The notes beneath the pieces were generated by a model. The model was not told where the DNA came from and did no database searches. It saw only the letters and a list, made by a program, of their open reading frames with translations. The translations under genes and the position numbers were made by a program. From Bacillota bacterium (GTDB lineage: Bacteria; Bacillota; Dethiobacteria; DTU022): a stretch of 35,601 nt of DNA. Below are positions 24,206 through 31,840 of the stretch, one piece after another; positions within the stretch are counted from its first letter, which is position 1; each line of letters opens with the position of its first letter. The stretch covers positions 1-35,601 of the forward strand of contig JAHYJM010000012.1 of assembly GCA_019428945.1 (NCBI GenBank), in the 5' to 3' direction.

Positions 24206-25165
24206 TTAAGCACCCATTTCCAGGGATCCGCTGCAAGAAGAACCTGATCCTGCTGTACAACCAAAGCAGTGCTCTCCGGTAACAATAGATCTGTTGCAGA
24301 AACTGTTCCAGTCCGAATCGAAAATATAAGGTCTTTCAAGATTAGCCGCGCAGCCTAAGGCCAGGTTAAAATCGCAATCGTAAATAGTTCCATCCCAACC
24401 GACAGATATTTGGCTGCGGCACATCAGATTGGGAAGATTCGCCTGATTGAAGTTACTGTGCAACAACTTGATGTATTCATCTAGCTGCCCTTTATTTAAC
24501 AGGCAGTCTTTAAAACGCCCTATCGGCATATTGGTTATTGTTAGTAACCTATCAAAGGTTATACCGTGTTGCTGCCCCAACTCCCTGCTATAAGTGGCTT
24601 CAAGCTCTACCTGCCTGGCGGGTAAAAATGGCCCGCCAGGATTATAAACCAGGTTCAACTCGAGCCCAGATCCTTTGCCATAACCAAGACTATTCAGTGT
24701 TTTCAGAGCTTTTATGCTCTTGACATAAGCATTATCTCCGCGCTGCGCATTTACGTTTTCTTCCAGATGGCAGGGCAATGAAGCAATTACCTTTATCCTT
24801 TTTTCTTTGAAAAACTCTGCCATTCCTGTTTTTTTTGGCAACACCAGAGCGCTAAGGTTTGTGCGCAATATTATATTGAGATTCGGCCTGTATAAACTCT
24901 CAATAAAGGAACGCAGGTTAGGGTTAAGTTCTGGCGCGCCCCCGGTAATATCAACGTTTTTAACCTTAAAATCATGGGCAGTTTGAATAACTGCCTCCAT
25001 AACTTTCCATGACATAGTTTCAGTTGAATCCGGCGAAGCGGATTGATGACAATGGCTACATCTAAGGTTACAATGCAGACCTAGATTTACCTGTACTGTG
25101 TTTATGGATGAGCTTTTTATTTCTCCTGCCCGGTCTGTAAAGCTGCTTTTAACTTCTTCTTGCAT
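24206..25165 (-). CDS. arsS: Radical SAM protein ArsS (arsenosugar biosynthesis)
   Basis: About 319 residues. The radical-SAM cluster motif is CNLRCSHCHQSA, preceded by VQVNLGLHCN. VDITGGAPELNPN near 95 and the C-terminal DUF3641 part (MPIGRFKD, VGWDGTIYDCDFN, HCFGCTAGSGSSCSG) are specific to the ArsS family, which adds a 5'-deoxyadenosyl group to dimethylarsenite in arsenosugar synthesis. The usual companion arsM methyltransferase is absent from the window; TIGR04282 and TIGR04283-type genes are 8 kb away, the latter damaged. The start is uncertain: ATG 25165 has AGG six bases upstream, GTG 25180 is the alternative. A recombinase scar lies directly upstream. Confidence 0.88.
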   Translation of the reverse strand: MQEEVKSSFTDRAGEIKSSSINTVQVNLGLHCNLRCSHCHQSASPDSTETMSWKVMEAVIQTAHDFKVKNVDITGGAPELNPNLRSFIESLYRPNLNIILRTNLSALVLPKKTGMAEFFKEKRIKVIASLPCHLEENVNAQRGDNAYVKSIKALKTLNSLGYGKGSGLELNLVYNPGGPFLPARQVELEATYSRELGQQHGITFDRLLTITNMPIGRFKDCLLNKGQLDEYIKLLHSNFNQANLPNLMCRSQISVGWDGTIYDCDFNLALGCAANLERPYIFDSDWNSFCNRSIVTGEHCFGCTAGSGSSCSGSLEMGA

Positions 25166-25234
25166 GATTAACCTGCACACCCCAGCGTGAGTTTTATTTT
25201 AAAGTTCGCTCTTTTGTAGATATCTCCTACCACC

Positions 25235-25490
25235 TTAATAAACGCTGTGTTCTTTAAGTCGCCGGTAAAGCGTTGTTTTCGACACCCCGGTCATTTCGGT
25301 AATCTCTGCCACACTGTATTCTTTCGAATCGTAAAGCTTCAGCGCCTTCTCCACCGCTTTTCCATCCACCCTGGGCCAACCACCGATACGGCCCCTATTG
25401 CGGGCAGCCTGCAGGCCGGCATGCGGAACATCGCCTTGCCGATAGCGCTGCTGGTATCAATGTGATCTTTATTGACACAGCAATATACCG
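25235..25490 (-). pseudogene. Broken serine recombinase (resolvase/invertase), C-terminal remnant
   Basis: Two frames of a Tn3-type resolvase remain on the minus strand. The upstream piece reads DHIDTSSAIGKAMFR, the end of the catalytic domain. After a frame change near 25415-25430 the downstream piece reads AGLQAARNRGRIGG, then VEKALKLYDSKEYSVAEITE and TGVSKTTLYRRLKEHSVY, the helix-turn-helix, with its stop at 25235. The linking long helix (ALAEMERELI in intact relatives) and the Ser nucleophile region are gone. It marks a lost transposon or invertase next to arsS. Confidence 0.8.
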
Positions 25491-25634
25491 TGGTTTGGCC
25501 AGCAAGATTGGGGTTAAATTTATACCATTAATCCTTTATTGGATAAAAGTTCATGACATGTAAGCAAGCTACCTATAATTCTGCATCAAAGCTGTTGTGT
25601 AAGCATCTGGCGGAAAAGCATAGATTGTTTTTTC

Positions 25635-26522
25635 TTAATTATCAACTGCGTCAGCCGGATCGATATGGATCCCGCAATAACGGCAGCCCGTATTTTTATG
25701 TATTAAATCGCGCACCTCTTCGGCTATCCGATCCGCTTCTTCAATAGTTATGCCTCGCGGCACCTCTATATGCATATCAGTATGGATTATTTCCGGACCA
25801 ACATATTCAGCACGCAGGTCATGGATTCCAAGAACACCTTCGACTGAACGGGCCAGCTTTTCCACTTCTTCTAAAAACTGAGGGCCCGGCGAGCGACCAA
25901 TTAAGAAACTGGAATTTTCTTTAAACAAACGGACTCCATTAAAAGCGACCAGACCTGCTACCGCCAGGGAAGCGATCGGGTCAACTCGTGGATATCCCCA
26001 AAGCAGAAAAAGAGTGCCGGCAAGGGCAGCTAAAGTACTGAGTTCATCATTGAATAGCTCAATGAAGTGGGCTTTTGCTGCGGCACCCCTACTCTTTTGA
26101 CCGAGTAGCCTAATAATTGGTACTACCGGAATGAGAAGAGAGATGCCAATCACAACGAAGGCGATGTTATAGTTGGGTGTTATATCTGCAACGGGTCCTA
26201 TTAATCTGGGAACAGCCTCTTCAACCAGCTTATAACTGGTAACGGCAATAAAAATAGTTGCCGCTACCAGTGCGCCTACATTCTGAGCCCGGCCATAACC
26301 AAACATATGAACTTCGTCGGCTTTCTTCCGGGACCAGATCATGGCTATAAGAAGAAAGCTGTAGACAAAAAGATCGCTTAAAGAATGCAGGGCATCGGCC
26401 AATAAAACCATAATACCGGTCAGATAATAGCCGGTGATTTTTACCGCAAACGCAAAACCATAAAGGATAATTGTAAGCTTTAAAGTTGACAACTCGTACT
26501 CTGCCCGTTTGGTTTTATCCAA
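25635..26522 (-). CDS. Cation diffusion facilitator (CDF) metal transporter
   Basis: A 295-residue membrane protein. The transmembrane part has family motifs LLADALHSLSDLFVYSFLL and FGYGRAQNVGALVAA, and a further metal-site helix with ELFNDELSTLAALAG. A cytoplasmic C-terminal domain (about 205-290) carries VLGIHDLRAEYVGPEIIHTDMHIEVP. It exports divalent metal (Zn, Fe, Mn or Co) by proton antiport; the metal cannot be assigned, and Asn-Asp replaces the more usual His-x3-Asp in the second site. It starts at TTG 26522, two bases after the stop of the ABM-domain gene; no in-frame ATG exists before the first helices. Operon with the ABM and DUF6448 genes. Confidence 0.87.
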   Translation of the reverse strand: MDKTKRAEYELSTLKLTIILYGFAFAVKITGYYLTGIMVLLADALHSLSDLFVYSFLLIAMIWSRKKADEVHMFGYGRAQNVGALVAATIFIAVTSYKLVEEAVPRLIGPVADITPNYNIAFVVIGISLLIPVVPIIRLLGQKSRGAAAKAHFIELFNDELSTLAALAGTLFLLWGYPRVDPIASLAVAGLVAFNGVRLFKENSSFLIGRSPGPQFLEEVEKLARSVEGVLGIHDLRAEYVGPEIIHTDMHIEVPRGITIEEADRIAEEVRDLIHKNTGCRYCGIHIDPADAVDN

Positions 26523-26524
26523 GG

Positions 26525-26815
26525 CTAACTCACAACCAGTTCATGAAAGTGAGGAACAGGATTACCTTCCAGTAGAAGTCCCACACGTTTGCGCGCTTCT
26601 GCCTGGGTTGAGCTTGTATGCATGGCCATAAAGGTATCATAGGTTTCATGCTCTACTACACCGACGTAGTTACCGCCCTCCCGTGGCTTAAGAAGTTTCC
26701 GGCTTATAAAACCTTTATGAGTGGAATATTGTTCGTTAGACCAGGAAAACCAGTTTTGAAACGCGTCATCTTTACCTGCTTTAACCGGAGGAAAGTTGAT
26801 GATGTTTATAAACAT
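26525..26815 (-). CDS. Antibiotic-biosynthesis-monooxygenase (ABM) domain protein
   Basis: About 96 residues forming one ferredoxin-like ABM domain: INFPPVKAGKDDAFQNWF, then THKGFISRKLLKP and YVGVVEHETYDTFMAMHTS. The family includes heme-degrading and quinone-oxidising enzymes as well as uncharacterised stress proteins; the sequence alone does not separate them. ATG 26815 is spaced correctly from GAGGTG, whereas the GTG at 26827 overlaps that site and is rejected. Its stop is two bases before the start of the CDF gene. Confidence 0.8.
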   Translation of the reverse strand: MFINIINFPPVKAGKDDAFQNWFSWSNEQYSTHKGFISRKLLKPREGGNYVGVVEHETYDTFMAMHTSSTQAEARKRVGLLLEGNPVPHFHELVVS

Positions 26816-26875
26816 AGAGATCATCACCTCAATTGGTTAATTTGTTGCTGTCAAGCCTTCTAACCTATTCCGGAT

Positions 26876-27403
26876 CTAATGCTCATGGTGCCCGGCATGC
26901 GGGTCTGCTTTGATCTTCTCATAGAGAGAATGGGAATAAACCTGCAAGCCCAACATTGCCGTGACATACTTCCTGGCTTCATCTACACCTTTATCTGCAT
27001 GAGCTTTCAGGTGCAGCATGTGATCAAATTTTTGCTTGATCTCGGCTCGAACCATATCTGATAATAAATCTATCAAAGCATCAGGTGAACCTGTTTCTAT
27101 TGCTTTTTCGGCAACTGGTATGACCGGACCTTCATCGAGACCTGCCGGCTGTAAACCTGTAAACGGTGCCCCTTCTCCGGCGCGATGAATACGGACAACT
27201 GTTTCAAAAAAGTAAAGATCGGCTATTTCGCGTGAAATGCCTCCGTTCTTTCGCACTTGAACAACCTTTTCAAAAGCCTGCTTCACCTCTTCTTCTCCCT
27301 CTTTTGGTACATAAGGGAGAATGACATCAAAATTCATTTCCTCTAGTGCTTTCCGGGAAGCTTTAACAACCGGGCCATCCATTGTGTCACAATGTGGTGG
27401 CAT
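26876..27403 (-). CDS. DUF6448-family protein
   Basis: A 175-residue soluble protein opening MPPHCDTMDGPVVKASRKAL and carrying FFETVVRIHRAGEGAPFTGL, which match the DUF6448 family along its length. The function is unknown. His and Cys near the N-terminus, conserved acidic and His residues, and the C-terminal HAGHHEH tail suggest metal binding, which would fit the neighbouring CDF transporter, but this is inference. ATG follows GCAGGAGGTG, an excellent site. First gene of a probable operon with the ABM and CDF genes, with a palindrome over its likely start site. Confidence 0.83.
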   Translation of the reverse strand: MPPHCDTMDGPVVKASRKALEEMNFDVILPYVPKEGEEEVKQAFEKVVQVRKNGGISREIADLYFFETVVRIHRAGEGAPFTGLQPAGLDEGPVIPVAEKAIETGSPDALIDLLSDMVRAEIKQKFDHMLHLKAHADKGVDEARKYVTAMLGLQVYSHSLYEKIKADPHAGHHEH

Positions 27404-27707
27404 TCTAATTACACCTCCTGCTGTATTTGTGTAAAGCCAACTATAATTCCATTATAGCATTATTCCAAATTTTTAAAAATAGTATGGGCATAACTCATAA
27501 CTGTCCCCCTTTTCTGTCAGTATTGTGACATTGTAAAAAAAATCTTTAGTTTAATTTATAAACACAATTGTCCATTAAAAAGCTTAACTTCTAATTGTGT
27601 TTACATAAATATATTTTATAAGAAAATTATCATTTTTCTTGATGGTTTGCTATACAGCAGATAATGCAGTATTATTTAAAAAAGCATTTAGAGGGGAGAG
27701 TATACTA
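27404..27707. other. Divergent 304-bp promoter region
   Basis: Separates the DUF6448 operon (minus) from gnd-zwf (plus). The promoter and palindrome at 27441-27465 serve the minus side. On the plus side the sequence is AT-rich with several possible -35/-10 pairs, for example TTGATG near 27640 followed by GATAAT, but none is convincing. The frame open from 27639 is not used, because GAGGGGAG precedes ATG 27708. Confidence 0.5.
27441..27465 (-). promoter_or_regulatory. Extended -10 promoter and palindromic operator of the DUF6448 operon
   Basis: On the minus strand TGCTATAAT (27451-27459) is a perfect extended -10. A 7-3-7 palindrome, CTATAAT-TCC-ATTATAG (27441-27457), covers the -10 and the expected start. 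GAATAATGCTATAAT is shared base for base with 17064-17078. It resembles a PerR/Fur-type box in sequence, but the 3-bp centre differs from the PerR 1-bp centre, so no regulator is assigned. Confidence 0.5.
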
Positions 27708-28604
27708 ATGGAGATCGGCCTGGTTGGATTAGGCAAAATGGGCTATAACCTGTCTCTTAATATGACTGAAAAGGGTCACCGGGTAGTAGCATTAAGCCGC
27801 AGTAAAGAAAAAGCGGTAGCCTTAAAAAAAGAAGGGCTTGAAGGAACTGCTGACGTTGAATATTTTATGGCCACGCTCAGTGGGCGAAAGGTGGTCTGGC
27901 TGATGGTTCCTGCCGGTGAACCTGTCGACCAGATGATTACAAAGCTTTTACCTTATCTCAGTAAAGGTGATATCGTAGTTGACGGTGGTAATTCCCATTA
28001 CCATGATTCGATCAAAAGAGCAGCTGAATTAGAACTTCGAAAGGTAGATTATGTTGATGCCGGTATCAGCGGAGGACCGGAAGGTGCACGCCGAGGGGCC
28101 TGCATGATGATTGGGTCTTCATTAGAGACGTTTTCTTATTTAAAACCGCTTTTAGAAGATATCTGTGTTGAAAATGGCTTCTTGCGAGTTGGTGAAAATG
28201 GAGCTGGACATTATGTAAAAATGGTCCATAACGGTATTGAATATGGAATGATGCAAGCTATAGCAGAAGGATTTGAACTTATGGATGAAGGACCTTTCAA
28301 GATTGATTACCAGGCGCTGGCCGAGCTCTGGAACAGCGGTTCGGTAATTCGTAGTTGGTTGATTCAATTAACCGGTCGCCTTTTTTCAGATGATCCGGAC
28401 TTGAAACAGATCAAGCCGATCATCGGTTCTTCGGGGACAGGTCTATGGACTGTTGAAGAAGCATTGCTAAGAAAAGTACCGGTACCGGTTATTGCTCAAG
28501 CCTTATTTGCCCGTTACCGATCCGAACAGGAGAATAGTTTTTCCGCTCGCCTGGTAGCCAAATTACGCCAAGAATTCGGCGGACACGATATAGTAAAACC
28601 CTAA
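27708..28604 (+). CDS. gnd: 6-phosphogluconate dehydrogenase, decarboxylating (short, YqeC-like type)
   Basis: A 298-residue enzyme, the length of the short Gnd class. It oxidises 6-phosphogluconate to ribulose-5-phosphate and CO2. Cofactor-binding IGLVGLGKMGYNLSLNM at the N-terminus, VVDGGNSHYHDSIKRA near 95, DAGISGGPEGARRGACMMIG near 120, and the catalytic Lys/Asn region HYVKMVHNGIEYGMM near 170 are intact. ATG follows GAGGGGAG at proper spacing. It ends 31 bp before the zwf start, and the two clearly form an operon that provides both NAD(P)H-generating steps of the oxidative pentose phosphate pathway. Confidence 0.94.
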   Translation: MEIGLVGLGKMGYNLSLNMTEKGHRVVALSRSKEKAVALKKEGLEGTADVEYFMATLSGRKVVWLMVPAGEPVDQMITKLLPYLSKGDIVVDGGNSHYHDSIKRAAELELRKVDYVDAGISGGPEGARRGACMMIGSSLETFSYLKPLLEDICVENGFLRVGENGAGHYVKMVHNGIEYGMMQAIAEGFELMDEGPFKIDYQALAELWNSGSVIRSWLIQLTGRLFSDDPDLKQIKPIIGSSGTGLWTVEEALLRKVPVPVIAQALFARYRSEQENSFSARLVAKLRQEFGGHDIVKP

Positions 28605-28635
28605 AGTTAGGATAATGACGGGAGGAGCTGTTAAT

Positions 28636-30099
28636 TTGATAAATGAAAAATGTATAATGATCATATTCGGCGGAACCGGCGATCTGGCTCATCGCAAACT
28701 GGTTCCTGCGATCTATAACATGCATCTTTCCGGCCAACTTCCGGAAAGTTTCGCCCTGCTGGGTACAGGCCGGAAACAAAAAAGCCATAAGCAATACCGT
28801 CATGAACTGGCAGTATCTGCAAAAAAATACTCAAGCCAGTCATTTAAAGAAAAACAGTGGGAAACCCTGGCTGGTAATATATATTATCACGATATTGATC
28901 TTCAGGATAATACCGGTTATCAAAGGTTAAAAGAAACATTAAAAGCCCTGTCACCCGGAACAAACAGCGAAGGCAATATACTTTACTACCTGGCGCTCGC
29001 TCCTCAATTATTCAGCCCGGTCTCCACAAATCTGAAGCGTAACAAGTTGAATGCTTCCCCTTACGGTTGGCGAAGGCTCCTGATTGAAAAGCCCTTCGGC
29101 TATAACCTGGCTTCGGCCAGGGAACTTAATACAGTAATCACCGAAGCTTTTAGCGAAGAAAACATCTACCGCATAGACCATTACCTGGGCAAAGAAATGC
29201 TTCAGAATATCCTGGTACTTCGATTTGTAAACTGCATTTTTGAACCACTATGGAATAATAACTATATAGACAATATACAAATTACCGCCAGTGAAACCGA
29301 TGGCATCGGTACCCGCGGTCGTTATTACGATCTTTCTGGAGCTATGCGCGATATGGTGCAGAGTCATCTCTTTCAAATGCTGGCCCTGACAGCAATCGAA
29401 CCGCCTGCTCAAAGCGATCCCCATAGTGTGCATATGGAGAAGCTAAACCTGCTTAAGACTATACAGCTCTGGCCCGATAGTCCTATCGAGGAAAAAATCG
29501 TTTTCGGTCAGTACAACAATTTCCGAGCAGAACAAGGTGTTTCACCTGATTCTAAGACGGAAACATTTAGCGCGCTGAAACTTACAATTGATAATGATCG
29601 CTGGAGGGGTGTTCCTGTCTACCTGAGAACTGGAAAAAACCTCGGAGAAAAAATAGCAAAAATAGTAATCCAGTTCAAAGTGCCATCCAATATCGACTCC
29701 CACATACTGCCGGGTAGTTCTCTTGCCGACCGATCTGACCTACCGAACCTATTGACCTTGAAAGTACAACCCCGTGAAGGTGTGGTTTTCCAGTTCAATA
29801 TCAAAAAGCCTGCCACTATGGGCGAAATTGTGCCTGTCGAAATGGATTTCTGCCAACCATGTGCCTTCCTGATTAACACGCCTGAAGCCTACGAAAGGTT
29901 GCTAACTGATGCCATAATGGGTGATAAAACCCGATTCACCGGATGGAATGAAATTGAATGCGCCTGGTCCATAGTTGACAACATCTATCAGGAGTATAAT
30001 AAAGCCGGCGCTTATTTGCATCAATATGAGCCTGGAAGCAATGGACCGCAGGCAGCAATTGATATGCTTAGTCGGGATAATCGTCGTTGGTGGGAATAA
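28636..30099 (+). CDS. zwf: Glucose-6-phosphate 1-dehydrogenase
   Basis: About 487 residues, full length. Converts glucose-6-phosphate to 6-phosphogluconolactone with NAD(P)+. The nucleotide-binding motif IIFGGTGDLAHRKLVPAIY lies near the N-terminus, and LIEKPFGYNLASARELN and YRIDHYLGKEM (substrate-binding and catalytic His/Lys) follow. ETFSALKLTIDNDRWRGVPV and YLRTGKNL complete the pattern. The frame opens at ATG 28615, but GGGAGGAG lies within those codons, eight bases before TTG 28636, which is the preferred start. No 6-phosphogluconolactonase gene is present in the window, so that step is spontaneous or encoded elsewhere. Confidence 0.94.
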   Translation: MINEKCIMIIFGGTGDLAHRKLVPAIYNMHLSGQLPESFALLGTGRKQKSHKQYRHELAVSAKKYSSQSFKEKQWETLAGNIYYHDIDLQDNTGYQRLKETLKALSPGTNSEGNILYYLALAPQLFSPVSTNLKRNKLNASPYGWRRLLIEKPFGYNLASARELNTVITEAFSEENIYRIDHYLGKEMLQNILVLRFVNCIFEPLWNNNYIDNIQITASETDGIGTRGRYYDLSGAMRDMVQSHLFQMLALTAIEPPAQSDPHSVHMEKLNLLKTIQLWPDSPIEEKIVFGQYNNFRAEQGVSPDSKTETFSALKLTIDNDRWRGVPVYLRTGKNLGEKIAKIVIQFKVPSNIDSHILPGSSLADRSDLPNLLTLKVQPREGVVFQFNIKKPATMGEIVPVEMDFCQPCAFLINTPEAYERLLTDAIMGDKTRFTGWNEIECAWSIVDNIYQEYNKAGAYLHQYEPGSNGPQAAIDMLSRDNRRWWE

Positions 30100-30135
30100 T
30101 AACTACTTAACTTTAGCAGCATCTTTCTATAAGCT

Positions 30136-30684
30136 TTATTTTTTTTGTTGTAACCATGGCCTGGTCAGCCTGCTTATGTTTGGCATAACAAACCAGGTCA
30201 TAAGCAAAACTGACAGTATAGTAAATACAAGAGTTCGAATTGGAAGCGGCCAATCATTTAGAAGCATGCCTATTGTATATGAAATAACTAACACAGTTGG
30301 AAAAAGCCCAATTTCTGTAAGCAGTGCCTGTTTCCATATTGGCGGCGGTGTTCCATAAGAGCAGGCAGGATCGTGAAACCAGTATTCAAGACCGGTTGCT
30401 TTGTCGACATGTGGCTCTCCTTCTATAAATTCACGCGATTGATTGATCCAATACGCTCTCTCATCTGAATTCTGCCATGAATCAAAGTGTTCAACAGTAT
30501 CAAACCGGTAAATAATGGTATGTTCACCTTCAGCTGTTACTGGTCGAATGTATCCTGAACCCAGATGCCCCTGAAAATGCTCTGCAGCCTTCGCAATATC
30601 ATTTACCCAGGAACTAAACTTATTTTCAAACCCAGGACGAATTCGCCTTGACACTACTACTGTTATTGGCCCTTCTGGTTCCAT
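30136..30684 (-). CDS. ABM-domain membrane protein
   Basis: A 182-residue protein. The N-terminal ABM domain (about 5-100) has VVVSRRIRPGFENKFSSWVN, then HLGSGYIRP and a TIIYRFDTVEHFDSWQNSDE stretch. Two membrane helices follow at about 122-145 and 150-170 and a basic tail. This fused form is common in bacteria and is annotated as antibiotic biosynthesis monooxygenase, without known chemistry. ATG follows TTGAGGTGAAAATTT. It is convergent with zwf. It is a second, distinct ABM gene in the same element (the other is 26525-26815). Confidence 0.85.
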   Translation of the reverse strand: MEPEGPITVVVSRRIRPGFENKFSSWVNDIAKAAEHFQGHLGSGYIRPVTAEGEHTIIYRFDTVEHFDSWQNSDERAYWINQSREFIEGEPHVDKATGLEYWFHDPACSYGTPPPIWKQALLTEIGLFPTVLVISYTIGMLLNDWPLPIRTLVFTILSVLLMTWFVMPNISRLTRPWLQQKK

Positions 30685-30780
30685 AAATTTTCACCTCAAT
30701 TTTAAACAGACCTTGCAAAACAAAAAGCCGCAAGAAATCTAGAAAATCAATAAATATGTCATGGGCCATCCTCTCTGGTT

Positions 30781-31065
30781 CTATTCTTCAACAGAAATAC
30801 CCTTCCAAAAAGCATAATAACCCTTTATATGCTTGGCTTTTTCCTTAGGCTCAGGATAAGACCATGCACCGGTCCGGCTAATATTATCACCAACCACGAC
30901 ATTGTAATAATGTGCCTCCCCTTTCCAGGGACACTGGGTTCTGTAATCTGTATCCTCCAGGTACTCTTTTTTTACTTCACCAGGTGGAAAATAGTGATTA
31001 CCCTCAACCACGATCGTATTATTGCTTTCAGCAATTAATGTATCATTCAGGTAAGCCTTTGCCAT
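30781..31065 (-). CDS. DUF427-domain protein
   Basis: A 94-residue single-domain protein. It begins MAKAYLNDTLIAESNNTIVV, then has NHYFPPGEVKKEYLEDTDYR, CPWKGEAHYYNVVVG and AWSYPEPKEKAKHIKGYYAF, the DUF427 pattern. The function is unknown; the fold is a small beta-tent. ATG 31065 has GAAGGGAAGTGA upstream. Last gene of element B before its right attachment site; 31066-31207 contains no gene I can support. Confidence 0.88.
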   Translation of the reverse strand: MAKAYLNDTLIAESNNTIVVEGNHYFPPGEVKKEYLEDTDYRTQCPWKGEAHYYNVVVGDNISRTGAWSYPEPKEKAKHIKGYYAFWKGISVEE

Positions 31066-31207
31066 TATTAATCACTTCCCTTCAATTTATTAGCAGTAAT
31101 GGTCGATAATATCTTCATTAGTTCGGCAAATAGTTTAAATTACCTGCCTTGCCATACTATTGATGGCGATATGAAGCATTTAGCTCTATAGAAAGATTGA
31201 GTGAAAA

Positions 31208-31238
31208 ATATAAAAGCCGCAAACCCTGTGTTTGCGGC
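31208..31238 (-). terminator. tRNA-type rho-independent terminator, right end of element B
   Basis: On the minus strand GCCGCAAAC pairs with GTTTGCGGC (31216-31238), followed by TTTTATATTTTT. Nearly the same terminator lies after the intact tRNA at 32877-32905, showing that the two elements carried the same tRNA 3' end plus terminator cassette. Confidence 0.8.
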
Positions 31239-31246
31239 ATATTTTC

Positions 31247-31293
31247 TGGTGCGCCTGGAAGGATTTGAACCCTCGACTAACGGATATAGAAGT
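31247..31293 (-). repeat. tRNA-Arg 3'-end duplicate between elements B and A
   Basis: 47 bases matching 32914-32959 with one inserted base (GGATATAG versus GGATTAG) near the anticodon loop; the first 38 are identical. It is followed by the same AAGTGC-N6-GCACTT inverted repeat as the copy at 14744. Serves as the right end of element B and the left end of element A. Confidence 0.83.
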
Positions 31294-31420
31294 GCGTTAA
31301 AGCACTTCAGGTGAAAACTTGCAATCCTTTGTTTATAAGGGTTTACGGCTTTATACTTCAAGTTATTTCAGGTCATTTTGGGGCATTTCCTGTTCTCATT
31401 GTTCCCAAATTGATCCCAAG

Positions 31421-31840
31421 TTACTGCTCATTTTCATTGATAAGGTTCTCAATGTATTGCATATCTTTTTCACTAATACCACCCCTGGCTGCTACACCAA
31501 CAGCACATCGATCATCCTTGCTTCTCACCGATTTAGAGAGAATTTCGCTGACCAGAGCGTTTAAACTTTTCCCTTCAGCTTTAGCTTCTACAGCAATACT
31601 TTTATGAAGCTCCGGGTTAATTCGTACGACAAATCTGCCTGAGTAAGGTTTAATCGGATCTTCTCCTCTTTCAGCACAAAATTCGAGATAATCATCTATA
31701 GAATCCTGGAAGGCCTGTTTCAGCTCATCCACAGAAGTTCCTTCAAATGTAACAACATCACTAATGTTTATTACTTCACCATGAAAGATATCGGCTTCTT
31801 CGTCAAACTCCACCTTGCCATAATAACCTTTATATTCCAT
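31421..31840 (-). CDS. hicB: HicB-family antitoxin
   Basis: A 139-residue antitoxin. The N-terminal half is a HicB partial RNase-H fold (GYYGKVEFDEEADIFHGEV, then FEGTSVDELKQAFQDSIDDY). The C-terminal half has a ribbon-helix-helix DNA-binding segment, FVVRINPELHKSIAVEAKAE followed by KSLNALVSEILSKSV. It should bind and neutralise HicA and repress the operon. ATG overlaps the end of hicA by 11 bp, with GGTGGGAGTG upstream. Its stop codon lies exactly where the repeated element-end sequence begins. Confidence 0.92.
   Translation of the reverse strand: MEYKGYYGKVEFDEEADIFHGEVINISDVVTFEGTSVDELKQAFQDSIDDYLEFCAERGEDPIKPYSGRFVVRINPELHKSIAVEAKAEGKSLNALVSEILSKSVRSKDDRCAVGVAARGGISEKDMQYIENLINENEQ

Larger units (their letters stand above)
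14744..31246. mobile_element. Integrated element B, 16.5 kb, tRNA-Arg-anchored, no intact integrase
   Basis: Bounded by direct repeats of the tRNA-Arg 3' end at 14744 and 31247. Cargo is mainly metabolic: arsenosugar-type genes, pentose phosphate genes, GH130, flavoproteins, a CDF transporter and ABM-domain proteins. Internal recombinase remnants are a possible integrase tail (14869-14919) and a broken serine recombinase (25235-25490). There are no replication, conjugation or phage structural genes, so it is a decayed genomic island, no longer self-mobile. Boundaries are seen; mobility history is inferred. Confidence 0.7.

Noticed and set aside
27441-27457. Palindrome considered as a PerR box
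   Set aside because: PerR sites are 7-1-7; this is 7-3-7 with altered outer bases, so the regulator is not named.
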